Assembly (NCBI GenBank): GCA_018398575.1
Contig: JAGTXZ010000006.1
Coordinates: forward strand, 310,001-374,000
Direction: 5' to 3'
Length of the DNA: 64,000 bases
DNA from: Ampelomyces quisqualis
Taxonomy: Eukaryota > Ascomycota > Dothideomycetes > Pleosporales > Phaeosphaeriaceae
The translations under genes and the position numbers were made by a program. The notes under the pieces were generated by a model, which saw only the letters and a list, made by a program, of their open reading frames with translations, was not told where the DNA came from and did no database searches. Below are positions 1-10,739 of this stretch, piece after piece (within the stretch, counting starts at the first letter, position 1; every line of letters begins with the position of its first letter).

Positions 1-467
1 TTAACGAAATAGTAACTAAAGTGTAGATTTTACTTTAGGACTATTTTATTTTAATATATTATAGTGTAGGCGTTGAGATCTACTGTGTTAAACGTACTTA
101 AAAGTTTTTTTAAAAAAGTTTATAACTTCAACGCGCTAAATCTTAATAACTAGAGTAGCTAAAAGAACTCTGAATAGTGCATTTTAAAGAGGGAATTCTG
201 CTCTATATTTTGTATTTTTAGGTTACTTACGTAATTATGAAAATACAGTAATACAGTCACGTGAGTAAAATTGGCAACATTAGCAACACTAGCAACACTA
301 GCGACACTAGCGACACTATTAGGTTGCTAGCGACTTGCCAGCGACTTGCTAGCGACTAGAAGTGAGTGGGGCGACTTTGGCGAATTGTCTGGTGGACAGT
401 ATTGCTGTTGGGCTGCCGCGGGTTGCAGCGATTAGGCTAATCAGATCAATCTTAAATTTTCCTAACG
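1..467 (+). repeat. LTR-like repeat D, copy 1
   Basis: A non-coding repeat that recurs in inverted orientation at 23667-24113 and, more diverged, at 24114-24521. All three copies share the edge ATTTTCCTAACGTA. Read on the opposite strand this edge is TACGTTAGGAAAAT, which could be an LTR start TG changed to TA by RIP; that is inference. Its left end is outside the window or right at position 1. The stretch 360-445 is unusually rich in TpG and GG, so it is much less mutated than copy 2. The right edge abuts the truncated interior of gypsy element A. Confidence 0.6.
273..317. repeat. 9-bp minisatellite (AGCAACACT-like, 5 units)
   Basis: Five consecutive 9-bp units, GGCAACATT, AGCAACACT twice and AGCGACACT twice. 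They are followed by a partly complementary run of TTGCTAGCGAC-type units up to about 357, so the block could fold back on itself. It lies inside repeat D. Confidence 0.75.
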
Positions 468-559
468 TAACAAACCTAATCTCTACTATAGAGACTGTAA
501 CAAACTTAAGATCTAGATCCTCTAGTTTAACAGGTACTTTTATGTAGAAGACAAGATTA

Positions 560-1400
560 AGAATATAGATAAAGTTATCTTTGCTACAACCTACATAAAA
601 GGCAATGCTAAGAAATAGGTACTTCTAATTATCTAGAAGTATATAGATAATAATATTATAGACAAAGATAATACTAACCTTGTAAAAGACTAGTAAGCGT
701 TTAAAACACGCTTGCAACAGATCTTCTTACCTCTTAAGAAATTTGTAATTGCAGAACAAAAAATCTAAAGTCTAAAGCAAACCTAATTAACTACTAACTA
801 TACTAACGTTTTTTAATAATATACTAAACAAATCTAGTAAGATAATACTGCTCTAACGCGTATATACAAGTAAGGCCTTAAGGCTACTATATAAGCTAAA
901 CTTATACGTAGCAAAATATATATTACTACTCTTAAAGAACTTTAGAATAATGCTATTTACTTAGACAATAAACTCTACAAATTAGCACTTAAGAATAGGT
1001 TATATTTCTTACGTTTATTATAGGAACACAAAGGATTTTACTTAAACAAAAGACATTAGAGACAAATACAACTAAATAAAGGACAATAGCGCTACTACTC
1101 TAGACAAGAAACTTATTAACTATGCCTACTAGAAGTATACTTAGAGTACAGACCTAAAGCTATGCACTTAGACAACCTTAACAAAGGCCTAGAATAGAAA
1201 AGTTACCTAAAGAAACAACTACTAGAGGATAGGCCTAATAAGAACAAAATTACTTGTTACAACTATAATAAGCTTAGATATTACGCGCAAGACTATTGCT
1301 CTAAGAACAAAGTTACACGCTAGCTTAACATATTAACTAACACTTTAGAGGAAGATATTAAAGAATAGATTGTAATTAAGAATTAACCTATTATCTAAAC
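560..1400 (+). pseudogene. gag remnant of element A with destroyed CCHC knuckle
   Basis: A degenerate capsid-like frame ends in a zinc-knuckle remnant at 1255-1299. The translation reads C-Y-N-Y-N-K-L-R-Y-Y-A-Q-D-Y. The expected C-X2-C-X4-H-X4-C pattern keeps only the first Cys, because the other two Cys and the His now read Tyr. These are G-to-A (TGY to TAY) and C-to-T (CAY to TAY) changes, exactly the RIP spectrum. A flanking basic stretch (SKNKVTR) is typical of fungal gypsy gag. Many TAG/TAA stops interrupt the frame. It is a fossil, not a gene. Confidence 0.75.
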
Positions 1401-2299
1401 AACTAATAGACTACTAATAATAGGATAGACAGAAGACACCTCTACTATATTAACTAATAACTAAGTCTTAACTAACGCTGCGTTATCTTACAATTAGGAA
1501 CAAGACTATAATATTAAACAATTCTAATAGATAGAACTACTTCTACTATAAACACAATAAAACATTTATAACTAGTATAACTAAACTAACAAAGTTAACT
1601 AAAAACATATAGAATAATATTAATAATCTTTACAAACCTATTATACTTTTTAAATAAATAAGTACTTTCTAAGTATAGATAGAGTTATAGAGAAAGAACA
1701 ATTACTACACCTAGGAAACAGAGTCTATAGGACATAGGATTAACAACAGACTACAAAGTTCTACAATACCTAGAAAGACTAAGAACTTACACTAAACAAG
1801 CTAGACATACACTTATTACTAGCTAGCTCTAAACTAGTACACTAGAATACAACAGTTAGAGAACTGTGTCTAGAAACAGACATAGTTAGACTATATAAAA
1901 CGTGCTATAACTTATACACAAAGCAGACATGCTATGCTAATAATAGACAAGTATTAGTACTAAGCTCTATACCTACAGAATACTAAGATAGGAAGGCAAA
2001 CAAATTGCATTAAATTCTACTTATAGATAAATACCTATAGGATCCTTATAATCTAAAACATAGACTTCTATTATAAATAGTATGCAACAGTAACTACTGC
2101 CTAACGCATTATAGTAGGAAAGTTAACTAATACTTTTCTTAGTAGAAGAAACCTTGCAAGTACTAATAGTACAATTACCTTAAGGATACCTGCGCAAATT
2201 ACCTATATAATAAACAAATTATAAGAAGTTTTTTTAATATATTAGAGAAAGAAAGCATATCTAATAGAATACTTGTTAACAGCAACTATATAAACTATA

Positions 2300-5200
2300 T
2301 ATAGCAGTTCTACCTATAACTAGAATGTAAGAAGTATTATAATAATAAAGAAGCTAACAGATATAGAAAGAATAAGTCTTTTTTAGAGTTAACCTTAGAC
2401 TTTAGAAAGATACCTAGAGCTGTAACGCAATTAACTTAGCTAAGCTTATTAAACTTATAATAAGAGTTAATAGAACAAGAATAAAGGCGCTTCTAGTTTT
2501 AGGATTGCAAGTAAACTATATTTTAGACAATACCTTGTTAAGAGCTAGGCTCTAACCTTGTTAGAAATAACAATTATATAAACTTTATATTACAAATAGA
2601 AAATAGATACCTAATGAGTTACTTATTAGATATAAGACTACTATAGAACTTAACATCTAAGAAACTAAACAAGAAAAATACCTAGACGTCTTTAGATTAG
2701 CTGCCTACAACATTATATTAGGACTTCTATAGTTTAGAAAGAATAGCCTACAAGTAGACTAAGGAAAAGAATCTATCTCTCTAGGAAATTACAACAATAT
2801 GACAGATTCTAAGCCTGCGTATTAGTAGCGTTTAATAGTAGATAAGAAGATAATTAATAATATTGCTTTAACTAAGACATAGTTAAAGACACAACTAGTT
2901 AACTTATACAATTAAGGAAGAAATACTAATATATTATAAGTTTTAGAGAAACGTGTAACTCCTAATATACCTAAGGAATATAGAAAGTTTAAGAACCTAT
3001 TCTTAGAAGAAACAGGTCTAGAAGCACTGCTTAAGCATTAGGAGTAAGACTACAAGATTGTCTTAGAAGAAGGAAAAAGGCTAACCTTTAGACTAATCTA
3101 TAGATTATTAAAAAAAGAGCTAGAAGCGCTCTAAGAGTATATCTAAGTAAACCTAAAGAAAGGTTTTATTTAAGTATTAGAATTACTAGCTAAATACCTA
3201 ATTATGTTTGTACTAAAGAAGAACAGCAAACTATAACTATGTATTAACTTTTAGAAACTTAATTACATTATAGTTAAAAATGAATACCTACTACCTAACA
3301 TTTTAGAACTATAAGATTAACTAGCCTATACAAAGATTCTTATAGTATTAGATCTAAGAGGCGTATACAACCTTATACGCATAAAGAAAGGTAAAGAATA
3401 AAAGACAGCATTTAGAACACGCTACAGCTACTATAAGTATCTAGTAATGCTATTTAGTCTTACTAACGCCCTAGCAACGTGTTAAGCACTTATTAACAAT
3501 ATACTTAGAAAACACCTTAATATATTTGTTATTGCATACCTTAACAATATTCTTATTTATTTAGAAAATAAAAAGGAACATATAGAACATGTTTATACAA
3601 TTCTAACGCTACTAGAAAAGTTTTCTCTAGTAGTAGACTCTAACAAGTATAAATAGTACTAGAAAGAAGTAGAATTTCTAGGGTGCGTAGTTAGAAAGAA
3701 TAGATTATAAATAAGTAAAGACAAAATTAAAGTTATTAGAGATTAGCTAACGCTTACTACAGTTAAAGATATCTAATCCTTTTTAGGCTTTATTAACTTT
3801 TATTAATAGTTTATTTAGAACTTCTTACTAATTACTACGCTACTTACTAAACTTACACAAAAAGATACACCTTAGAAATAGATAGAAGAACAAAGTTAGG
3901 CATTTAAGACGCTTAAAGATACTTGTATAGCACTACCTGTCTCTATAGTATTTAGAAGTAAAAAACTACTTAGATTTAAAACTAACGCATTAGATTTAGC
4001 AATCAGAATGTGTGCAAAACAAAAACAAGATAGAAAATAGTACCTAATAGCCTACTATTTACAAAAGTTTATATTACTAGAAGAAAATTACAACGTACAT
4101 AATAAAGAACTACTTGCAATTATAGTAGCACTTAAATATTAGAGAATCTACGCAGAGAGTTGCTTAGATCTTACAATATACTTAGACTACAAAAACCTAA
4201 TAACTTTTACTACTACTAAAGTACTTAATTAAAGACAAGTATAATAGTTAGAGATGTTAGAATAGTATAAGTTTAAAATTGTCTATACACCTAAAAAAGA
4301 CAATAGCAGAGCAGACACTCTTAGCTAAAGATTAGACATTGCTAGAACTAAAACTATTAATAGCTTTAGCATTCTTAAAAGATAAGATAACAGATCTCTT
4401 AGACTAGCAAAATACATTAACAATCTAACAATAAAGATTAGAATTAATATCCTAGAAGAACTATAGGAATTAATTATACGTTAACACTATAATAACATAG
4501 TATATAGGTATCCTAGAGTAAGCTAAACTATAGAACTAATTTAACAGAATTACTAGTTTAAAAATATAAAGGATAAGATAAGCGCTTATATTAAGAAATG
4601 TGCAGACTGTTAACGCAACAAACACAGTACACATATACTTTACAGAGAAATACAGCTAATAGAGCTCTTAACTAAGCCTTAGACTAATATATTAATAGAC
4701 TTTGTAACAGAACTACTACTATTAAAAGCCTCTGCTACAGAATTAGCCTATAACGCTATTATAGTTATAGTAGATTGCTTTACTAAATACGCTATAATGC
4801 TACTCTTTTAACAAGACTATATAGCTATTTAGCTAGCGCATGTACTTAAAGATAGACTTATTAGATACTATAGCACACTAAAGTTAATTATTAGCAATTA
4901 AGACAAACTCTTTACGTTAAATTATTAAACTACCTTAAAAGTAGAAATTAAGACGTAACAAAAGCTATTTACAGCTTACTATTCTTAAACTAATAGCTAA
5001 ACAGAAAGAATAAATAGAACTATAAAAAAGTATCTTAAGATAAACAGCAACTTGTAACAGACAAATTAGGTTTTACTACTACTAATAGTATAGTTAGCTT
5101 ATAATAACAAATTGTCTAAAGCTATAAGTAAGACGCTATACTTTGCAAACTACAGATAACACCTAAATCTCTTTACAAGAATATTACCTAGCCTAAAGGC

Positions 5201-5591
5201 TAAAGCTGCTATATAGACAGCAGAAGAAATAAAGAAAACCTATACTAAAATAGAAAAATAAATACAACACGCTTAGATACAGAGTATCTTATATATTAAC
5301 AGAAAACAAAAAACAGCACTTTAGCTAAAAGAGGGGGATAAGGTGTATCTTAATACTAAAAATCTATATACAAAACAACTAAGCAAAGGACTTAACTACG
5401 TTAAAGTTAGACTATTTTTAATTTTAAAAAGAAATAGACTAGTTACGTATACACTTAAGCTTCTACTAGACGCAAAGATCTACCCTAGATTCCACGTAAG
5501 CCTACTAGAACTAGCTAACTTAGAAACACTGTTACAGCAAACCTTTTGCTATAAACTTAAAGAAAAAAAAAATTTAAAGCTAAAAAAATAA
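2300..5591 (+). pseudogene. gypsy pol remnant of element A (PR-RT-RNase H-IN)
   Basis: Reverse transcriptase spans about 3090-3870. It has a KKNSKL..LCINF palm entry and the active-site block VIAYLNNILIY near 3524-3559, where the expected YLDD reads YLNN. RNase H follows (about 3880-4330: TNALDLAIRM, NYNVHNKELLAI, DYKNL). The integrase runs from about 4440: zinc-binding CADC, core ILIDFVTELL and VDCFTKYAIM, then the C-terminal domain. The segment 5343-5591 is the longest stop-free stretch, with GDKVYLNTKNL and FHVSLLELA motifs typical of the gypsy integrase tail. The many other stops are TAA/TAG. Non-functional. Confidence 0.88.
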
Positions 5592-5689
5592 TAACATACT
5601 AAGACAACAACTATTAAAAAGAAAACCTAGTTAAATAGTTAGGATATCACACTATAGAAAATATATAAGAACTACAAATAAACCTTATA

Positions 5690-6125
5690 AACTACTGCTA
5701 ACTTTTAACATAGTATAAGTAACAGGTTTACCTAGGTATAAAGGTATATAAGTCTCTTATACGTTATTAACTATACTATCTATAGAACTCTAGGTAAAAG
5801 GTAACAAAGTTATTTTACTAAAAGACAGCACAGCCTCTTAACGTTTAAGTTGTTAAATAAACGTTTCTTCTACAGAAATAGCTTCTGCTGCCTAAGCAGC
5901 GTTTTCTTTTAACAAACGCTATACCTCTTGCTCCTTCTGCTAAAGCGTATCTAGACGCGCTTGCAGATAATTCTTTTTTGCCTTAATAACTAACTATTTA
6001 TTTTTAGATATATAGATATTATAATCTTTTGTATTTAAGCAATTGCGCTTGCTACACCTTTTAGAATAAATATGTACCTAATAAACACAATTAGCTAGTT
6101 AACAGTTATAACAAGCTATAGGCAT
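5690..6125 (-). pseudogene. Opposite-strand Cys/coiled-coil frame of element A
   Basis: Read on the minus strand from an ATG at 6125, the frame starts MPIACYNC, carries a cluster of Cys residues (CYNC, CVY, RCSK, partly mutated), then KNKQLVIKAKKNYLQARL and a Glu/Lys/Gln-rich coiled coil with LLKEN and AEAISVEE. It faces the end of pol and lies between pol and the 3' LTR. Interruptions are TAA/TAG where Gln would be expected. Element B has a closely related frame at 13721-14165. Function unknown; the Cys pattern suggests metal or nucleic-acid binding, which is inference. The downstream end is approximate. Confidence 0.6.
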
Positions 6126-6245
6126 AACGTTTCTAAAGATATTAATAAAAGAAGAAAGTTCTAGTTAACGTTAAGTACTAGATTTAGAAGAAACCTTTAG
6201 TATAATAAAAACTCTAAGGATAAAGTCTAAGAAGGAAAGAAATAG

Positions 6246-6720
6246 TGTTACAACCTATAAGCTGCTAGGCTCTAGCTCTACTAAAGCGCTCTCTTCTAAG
6301 CAAGAATAACTAGAGAGTATACTCTATACTGCACTACTAATTAGTTACTAGACTAAGCTGCTCTCTCTGCTCTCTTGCTTAATATAGAGCTAACAGAGTA
6401 GAATGCTCTCTCTGCTCTCTTTAATCTTATAGAGTACGCAGAGTACACAAAGTAAAGGTAGAACCTCTTTAGTATATAAAAACTATAAAAAGCCCTTATA
6501 GATTATTGTGTTTAACTTATATTATAGACGCTTAAGTTAGTTATATTAAGTTATCTAACTATTATTACTCTTTTTAGAAAGCCTTAGCCTTTACTGTCTT
6601 AGTAATAATACCTTCTGTATCTAAAGCAACTCTACACCTATCTGCAAAAACTAACCTTAGCTATACTCCTAGTCTACACTAGCATTCTTATTGTTTGCTA
6701 CTAGACTAACAGTCTTAACA
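6246..6720 (+). repeat. 3' LTR of element A (475 bp)
   Basis: Starts TGTTACAACCTAT and ends ACAGTCTTAACA, the TG...CA form. It is the inverted match of both 475-bp LTRs of element B. A TATAAAA-like box lies near 6475-6490, just before the part shared with all related LTRs (from about GCCCTTATAGATTATTGTG onward). Confidence 0.9.
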
Positions 6721-6789
6721 CGTTCCTAATATTAAGCTAGCTAAGCTAGTTTACCTACGTTATGCTAAGAGTCTAAAGATTAATAGTAT

Positions 6790-7662
6790 ATTATACAACT
6801 ACGTTTCTAGCAGCCTGTAGTATAATAGGTGCGCCTACAAGAAAAAGTCTTGCACTCTAGTACTACTAGGTTTTGTTAAAGGCTAAAATACTCTATACTA
6901 GTAGTAGCAGCACTTTGCTACTAATAAGGCTAAGGTAGACCTAGATATTAACGCCTAAGAGACAGCGTTGCGCTAGTAGACTACCTTAGTAAAGCTTTTT
7001 CTCTATAAAGAGGTTAAGTTTAGAGGTTGCTATTAGCCTAAGGGTAATAAGATCTAGATCTTGTAGATTAAGGCAACTAACTACCTCTTTACTATAGTAG
7101 AAAGCATTCTTAATCTCTTATAGGCCTAAGTAAGTTATTTTTCTCTTTTCTTGCAGTTACTGCGCTGTTGTTCTAACATTATCTAGGCTAATCTTCTACT
7201 ACTTAGCAAGGTTAACGCGTAGTCTAACTCTAACCTTAATTTAAAGAAGGCTAATACTAACAAGGGCTCTAATTCTAAAAGGCGTAAGAAGTAAGAGAAG
7301 AAGAGAAATAAAACCTCTTCTCCTTTAAGCCCTACTCTCCTACCTTCTCCTACTAAAGAAAAGAGTAAGAGTAAGGCTAAGGCTAAGGCTAAGGCTTCTA
7401 GAAAACGCCTAGCTAAGTCTTAGCTATCTAGGTAGCCTGTCTTTAAGCGCTCTGCTACTAAGAGTAAGCTAATACGCCTAAAGTGCGCTACTACAACGCT
7501 AGTAAAGTGTAAGACTCTAGGCAATCTAAGTAAGGTTACTATAAAAAGGCAAAAGAATAGAGAAGAAGACAAGAAGGTTAATAGTAACAAGTTCTTTATT
7601 CCTAAGAACATAGATAACAAGAACTTTCTAGAGTAAGCTAGTATTTGCGCGTAGTTACGCTA
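6790..7662 (+). pseudogene. Opposite-strand lysine-rich frame of element E
   Basis: One continuous plus-strand frame with only TAA/TAG interruptions runs for about 870 bp and ends at the TAA at 7660-7662. It starts with a Cys-containing segment (RCAYKKKSC). The middle is mixed, and the C-terminal half is very basic: KANTNKGSNSKRRKK, a KSKAKAKAKA run (AAGGCT hexamers near 7370-7398) and SRKRLAK. It converges on the integrase/chromodomain end of element E, the same layout as in A, B, C and L, but the sequence differs. The product is unrecognised; basic composition suggests nucleic-acid binding, as inference. Start not defined. Confidence 0.5.
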
Positions 7663-7679
7663 CTTAGGCGCTAGCGTTG

Positions 7680-9290
7680 CGTTAGTAAGACGCCTAGTCT
7701 TCTTTTCCTTTTTTTGTTTTTCCTCTGTTTTTCCTTTTGTTTTTTCTTTTTCTTTTTCCTATATATTAATTTGTAATAATAATTAATCTTCTCTCTAGTT
7801 ATACTTCTTTATAAGTAATAAATCTATATCTTTTTTATTAACCTACTTATTATACTCTAACAGCTAGCCTTTCTATTTAACTAGGTAATTTACTAAACGC
7901 CTGTTACGTCTCTTTGCTAAAACAGTTTTAACCTTAGAGCGTTGTTGCAGCTTCTTACTATTATCTAGATTAATAGGCCTAGGTAAGGTTAACTCTTCTC
8001 TCTTCCTAGCAACAAATAGCTAGAGCAAAAAGGTATAGAATACTTAGTAGATCCCTATATGCAACAAAAGTAAGATCCTAAAAGCTTATAAGCTAATTTA
8101 CTCTTTAACTAGGAAGAGGCCTATCTAGTATAGTAATAGCTTTCTACTAGTGCTGCGCAGGCGTAGATACTTTGTTAACAAGAGAATTACATCTCTTAGT
8201 TTAAACTCTTAGAGCCTGTGTTTATTGTTATAATATTGCTCCTAATGTTGTAAAGTCTTACGCTAGTAATTAGCTAAAGTATTCTAAGTTTATATAAGTT
8301 TTTGTAACCTTTCTCTAACGCTAGGAACTTTAGTAAGCGCTGTTAGCTTGCAGTTAAAGCGCAGGTAAAACCTATAGTAAGCGAAGAATAGAGATATTCT
8401 TAATATAGCCTACTTAGCATTATTATATACAAACTCTGCTAGTAACAAAAAGTGTACCTAATTATCTTAATAGTAATCTACAAAAGCTTTTAGAAATTAC
8501 TTAAGGGTTTAGTTTTACTATTCTATTTAGCTGTCTGTTTACAGATAGAAGGTAGTACTAAGCTAGCGCTTTACCTTTACTATAAAGTAGAAGTCTAACT
8601 AAAATTGTAACGTAAAGACACCTTCTTAATCTAATACAATACCTTAAGGTAATCTAAAGAATTGTATAACATGTTATAAGAACAGATCTACTAACTATAA
8701 GGTAGTAACTGTTTTTTATATAGAGATATACTTAGCTATTTTAGTATACCTATTAACTATAACAAGTATTGCGTTATATATAACACTGTAGCGCTTAGTA
8801 AGTAATAGGCCTATAACAAAATCTATTATAATTTCTTACTATAGTCTCTAAGGTTAGAAGAGCGCGTTTAATACGCTAGTAGGGCGCTACTTAAGCAACT
8901 TTATGCCTTAGTATACTAAGTAAGAGTTAATATACTTCTTAAGCTCTTTCTTAAGCTTAGGCTAGTAGTAGTATTAGGCTACAAGCTTAAGCGTTTTAGC
9001 CTACCTAAAAAAGCTAGCAAGTAGATTATTATAATACAGCTTAAGAAGCTTAGCCTTAAGAGCTAGCTCTAGTAGGATATATAATTAGTTCTTAAACTAG
9101 AGGCTACCTATAGCGTTAAGCTTCTAACGCCTTAGGCGTTTGCTAGCGCCTTAATAGGCAGGCGCTAGAAATTTAACGTTCTTACGTAACGCAACTACTT
9201 CTAAGTTATTCTATTACTATACTTATACATAGACTTTAAAGAAAGACTTAAAGAGTTTTTTATAAGCTAACTTCTCTAAGGCTACAGCTC
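7680..9290 (-). pseudogene. Integrase and chromodomain remnant of element E
   Basis: Minus-strand translation shows an integrase core between about 8860 and 8640. The block IIIDFVIGLLLTKR is followed by AILVIVNRYTKIAKYI, matching the DFVxGLPxSx and VVVDRxTKMAxYI motifs of fungal gypsy integrases. The chromodomain lies at 7811-7930: VLAKRRNRRLVNYLVK, a lost Trp (TAG), KG, LLEYN and VNKKDI, i.e. the YLVKWKGYxxxxxxWxxxxxL family pattern. In active elements such chromodomains target integration to heterochromatin. Stop codons are nearly all TAA/TAG; non-functional. Confidence 0.78.
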
Positions 9291-9296
9291 TTGCTT

Positions 9297-9500
9297 GTAA
9301 CTGTGTAACTCTTTAGGCTATTACTAGTCTACTCTTAGAGATCTCTTAATTAGAGCTGTAGCTTCTAGCTATTGCCTTAACGCTATACACTAGGCTTAGT
9401 AACTGTATAACTTTTTAGGTTATTACTAGTCTGCTCTTAGAAATCTCTTAATTAGAGCTGTAGCTCTTAGCTATCGCCTTAAAGTTATATGCTAGGCTTA
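9297..9500. repeat. 102-bp tandem duplication (2 units)
   Basis: Units at 9297-9398 and 9399-9500 both start GTAACTGTRTAACT and end TAGGCTTA. They differ mainly by transitions. The unit length is 34 codons, so the duplication would keep frame in the minus-strand element E. Confidence 0.85.
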
Positions 9501-9585
9501 TAGAAACATCTTTATTAAGACATAGAGTGCCTGCTTACTATTAAGCTATTGGCTAGCTTTTTACTAACGCTAGCTTCTTACTAGG

Positions 9586-10028
9586 TGTTAAGACTGTTAG
9601 TCTAGCAGTAAATAATAAGAATGCTAGTATAGACTAGGAGTATAGCTAAGGTTAGTTCTTGCAGATAGGTGCAGAGTTGCTTTAGAAACAAGAGGTATTG
9701 TTACTAAGATAGTAAAGGCTAAAGCTTTCTAAAAAGAGGAATAATAGTTAAATAGCTAGTTACTAACTTAAGCGTCTGTACTATAAGTTAAATATAATAA
9801 GCTATAAGAGCTTATTATCTAAGTCTATATACTTGTACCTGTCTTATTATTCTATAGTGTCTTATACAGTCTTATAGATTTCCTTTGTAAGACTTATAAC
9901 TAGTTATATAATAGGTTAGTGCTTTAGCAACCCTACATACCTAAGTCTAGAGTCTACTTAATCTCTGTTACAATTAAGAGATAGGTACTTAAGGTACTGC
10001 CTTCTATCTAACGTGTAAGATTATAATA
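9586..10028 (-). repeat. Left (3') LTR of element C
   Basis: Starts TGTTAAGACTGTTAG and ends in a mutated TATAATA where its partner (22855-23324) ends TGTAACA. It is about 27 bp shorter than the partner because of an internal deletion in the thymine-rich part. The first ~200 bp match the LTRs of A and B; the rest (U3 in element orientation) does not. Confidence 0.85.
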
Positions 10029-10189
10029 CTATTCTCTTTTCCTACGCACTTATATCTATATAAGTTTCTAATAACCTCTTGCGCTACGTATTACTAAAAC
10101 AAACAAGGTACTAAAATAAACTGCAAAGATTCTTTTGTAATAGTTTCTTATTTACGTTATATAAAGAAGAACTTAGGTTGCAAGCTATT

Positions 10190-10630
10190 TTCTCTAAGTG
10201 CCTAGTATAGTAACTGCAAATTAGCAGGTATAAAAGTCTGCGTTCTAGTAGACGTTTCTGTTCTAGATTTCTTAAAGATTAAGACAGAGATCTTAAAGGT
10301 AGAGTTATAGTTAGTTAAGACTAAGACTGTAATAAAGAAAGATAAAGCAGAGGCTAAGGCAGCCTAGCTCTAGATAAAAGTTGCGCGTGCAAAGTCTAAG
10401 TAACTTTGTAAGTAACATAAATTTCTAAAGTAAAAAGAATAGAACTTGTTTAATAAAGGTTTGTTAGACGTATAGAATATTAAGTCCTTAGAAGAGTTAG
10501 ATTAGTTAAACTAGAAGTTAGCTGCAACAAATCTAGAGGCGCTAATAATAGCGTATACTATAGACTAGAGTGCTTTGTTTAAGCTAATTGTAGAACCTTC
10601 TAGTGCTAAAGTTACCTGTAATATTAGATA
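10190..10630 (+). pseudogene. Opposite-strand coiled-coil frame of element C
   Basis: Plus-strand frame with Cys residues at the start (SNCKLAGIKVCVLVD), followed by a long Lys/Glu/Ala coiled coil: FLKIKTEILKVEL, VKTKTVIKKDKAEAKAA, KVARAKSK, then SLEELD and KLAATNLEAL. Stops are TAG/TAA at positions where Gln fits. It lies between the end of pol and the U3 side of the LTR, in opposite orientation to pol. It is not similar in sequence to the equivalent frame of A and B although the pol genes are close relatives. The start codon is not clear; function unknown. Confidence 0.6.
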
Positions 10631-10739
10631 AAAAGGTTATAGTAGTTTATAAGGTATATCTCTATCTGTATTAACTAATATAGTATTGTTATAGTCTTTA
10701 GTAGTGTTATTATAACATCTGCTTGCAGTTAGCAAGGTT

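Larger units (their letters stand above)
468..6720 (+). mobile_element. Ty3/gypsy retrotransposon A, 5'-truncated, RIP-inactivated
   Basis: Plus-strand order is gag with zinc knuckle, protease region, reverse transcriptase, RNase H, integrase, then an opposite-strand frame and a 3' LTR at 6246-6720. The interior matches element B (13126-19936, minus strand) almost end to end. Compared with B, the 5' LTR and roughly the first 90 interior bases are missing, and position 468 joins directly to repeat D. Almost all in-frame stops are TAA or TAG. The bases after the 3' LTR are CGTTC; no partner target duplication is visible because the 5' end is lost. Confidence 0.9.
6721..9585 (-). mobile_element. 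Chromodomain Ty3/gypsy remnant E
   Basis: This stretch lies between the LTR of A and the left LTR of C. The minus strand encodes integrase and a chromodomain, and the plus strand carries a converging lysine-rich frame. No terminal repeats of its own were found, so both ends are probably cut by the neighbouring elements. Reverse transcriptase was not recognised, which suggests an internal deletion upstream of the integrase. Confidence 0.75.

Noticed and set aside
273..317. CRISPR-like short repeats
   Set aside because: The 9-bp units are directly contiguous with no spacers, in a eukaryotic repeat; this is a minisatellite.
362..547. Small frame crossing the D/element A junction
   Set aside because: It spans two unrelated repeats and has no domain.
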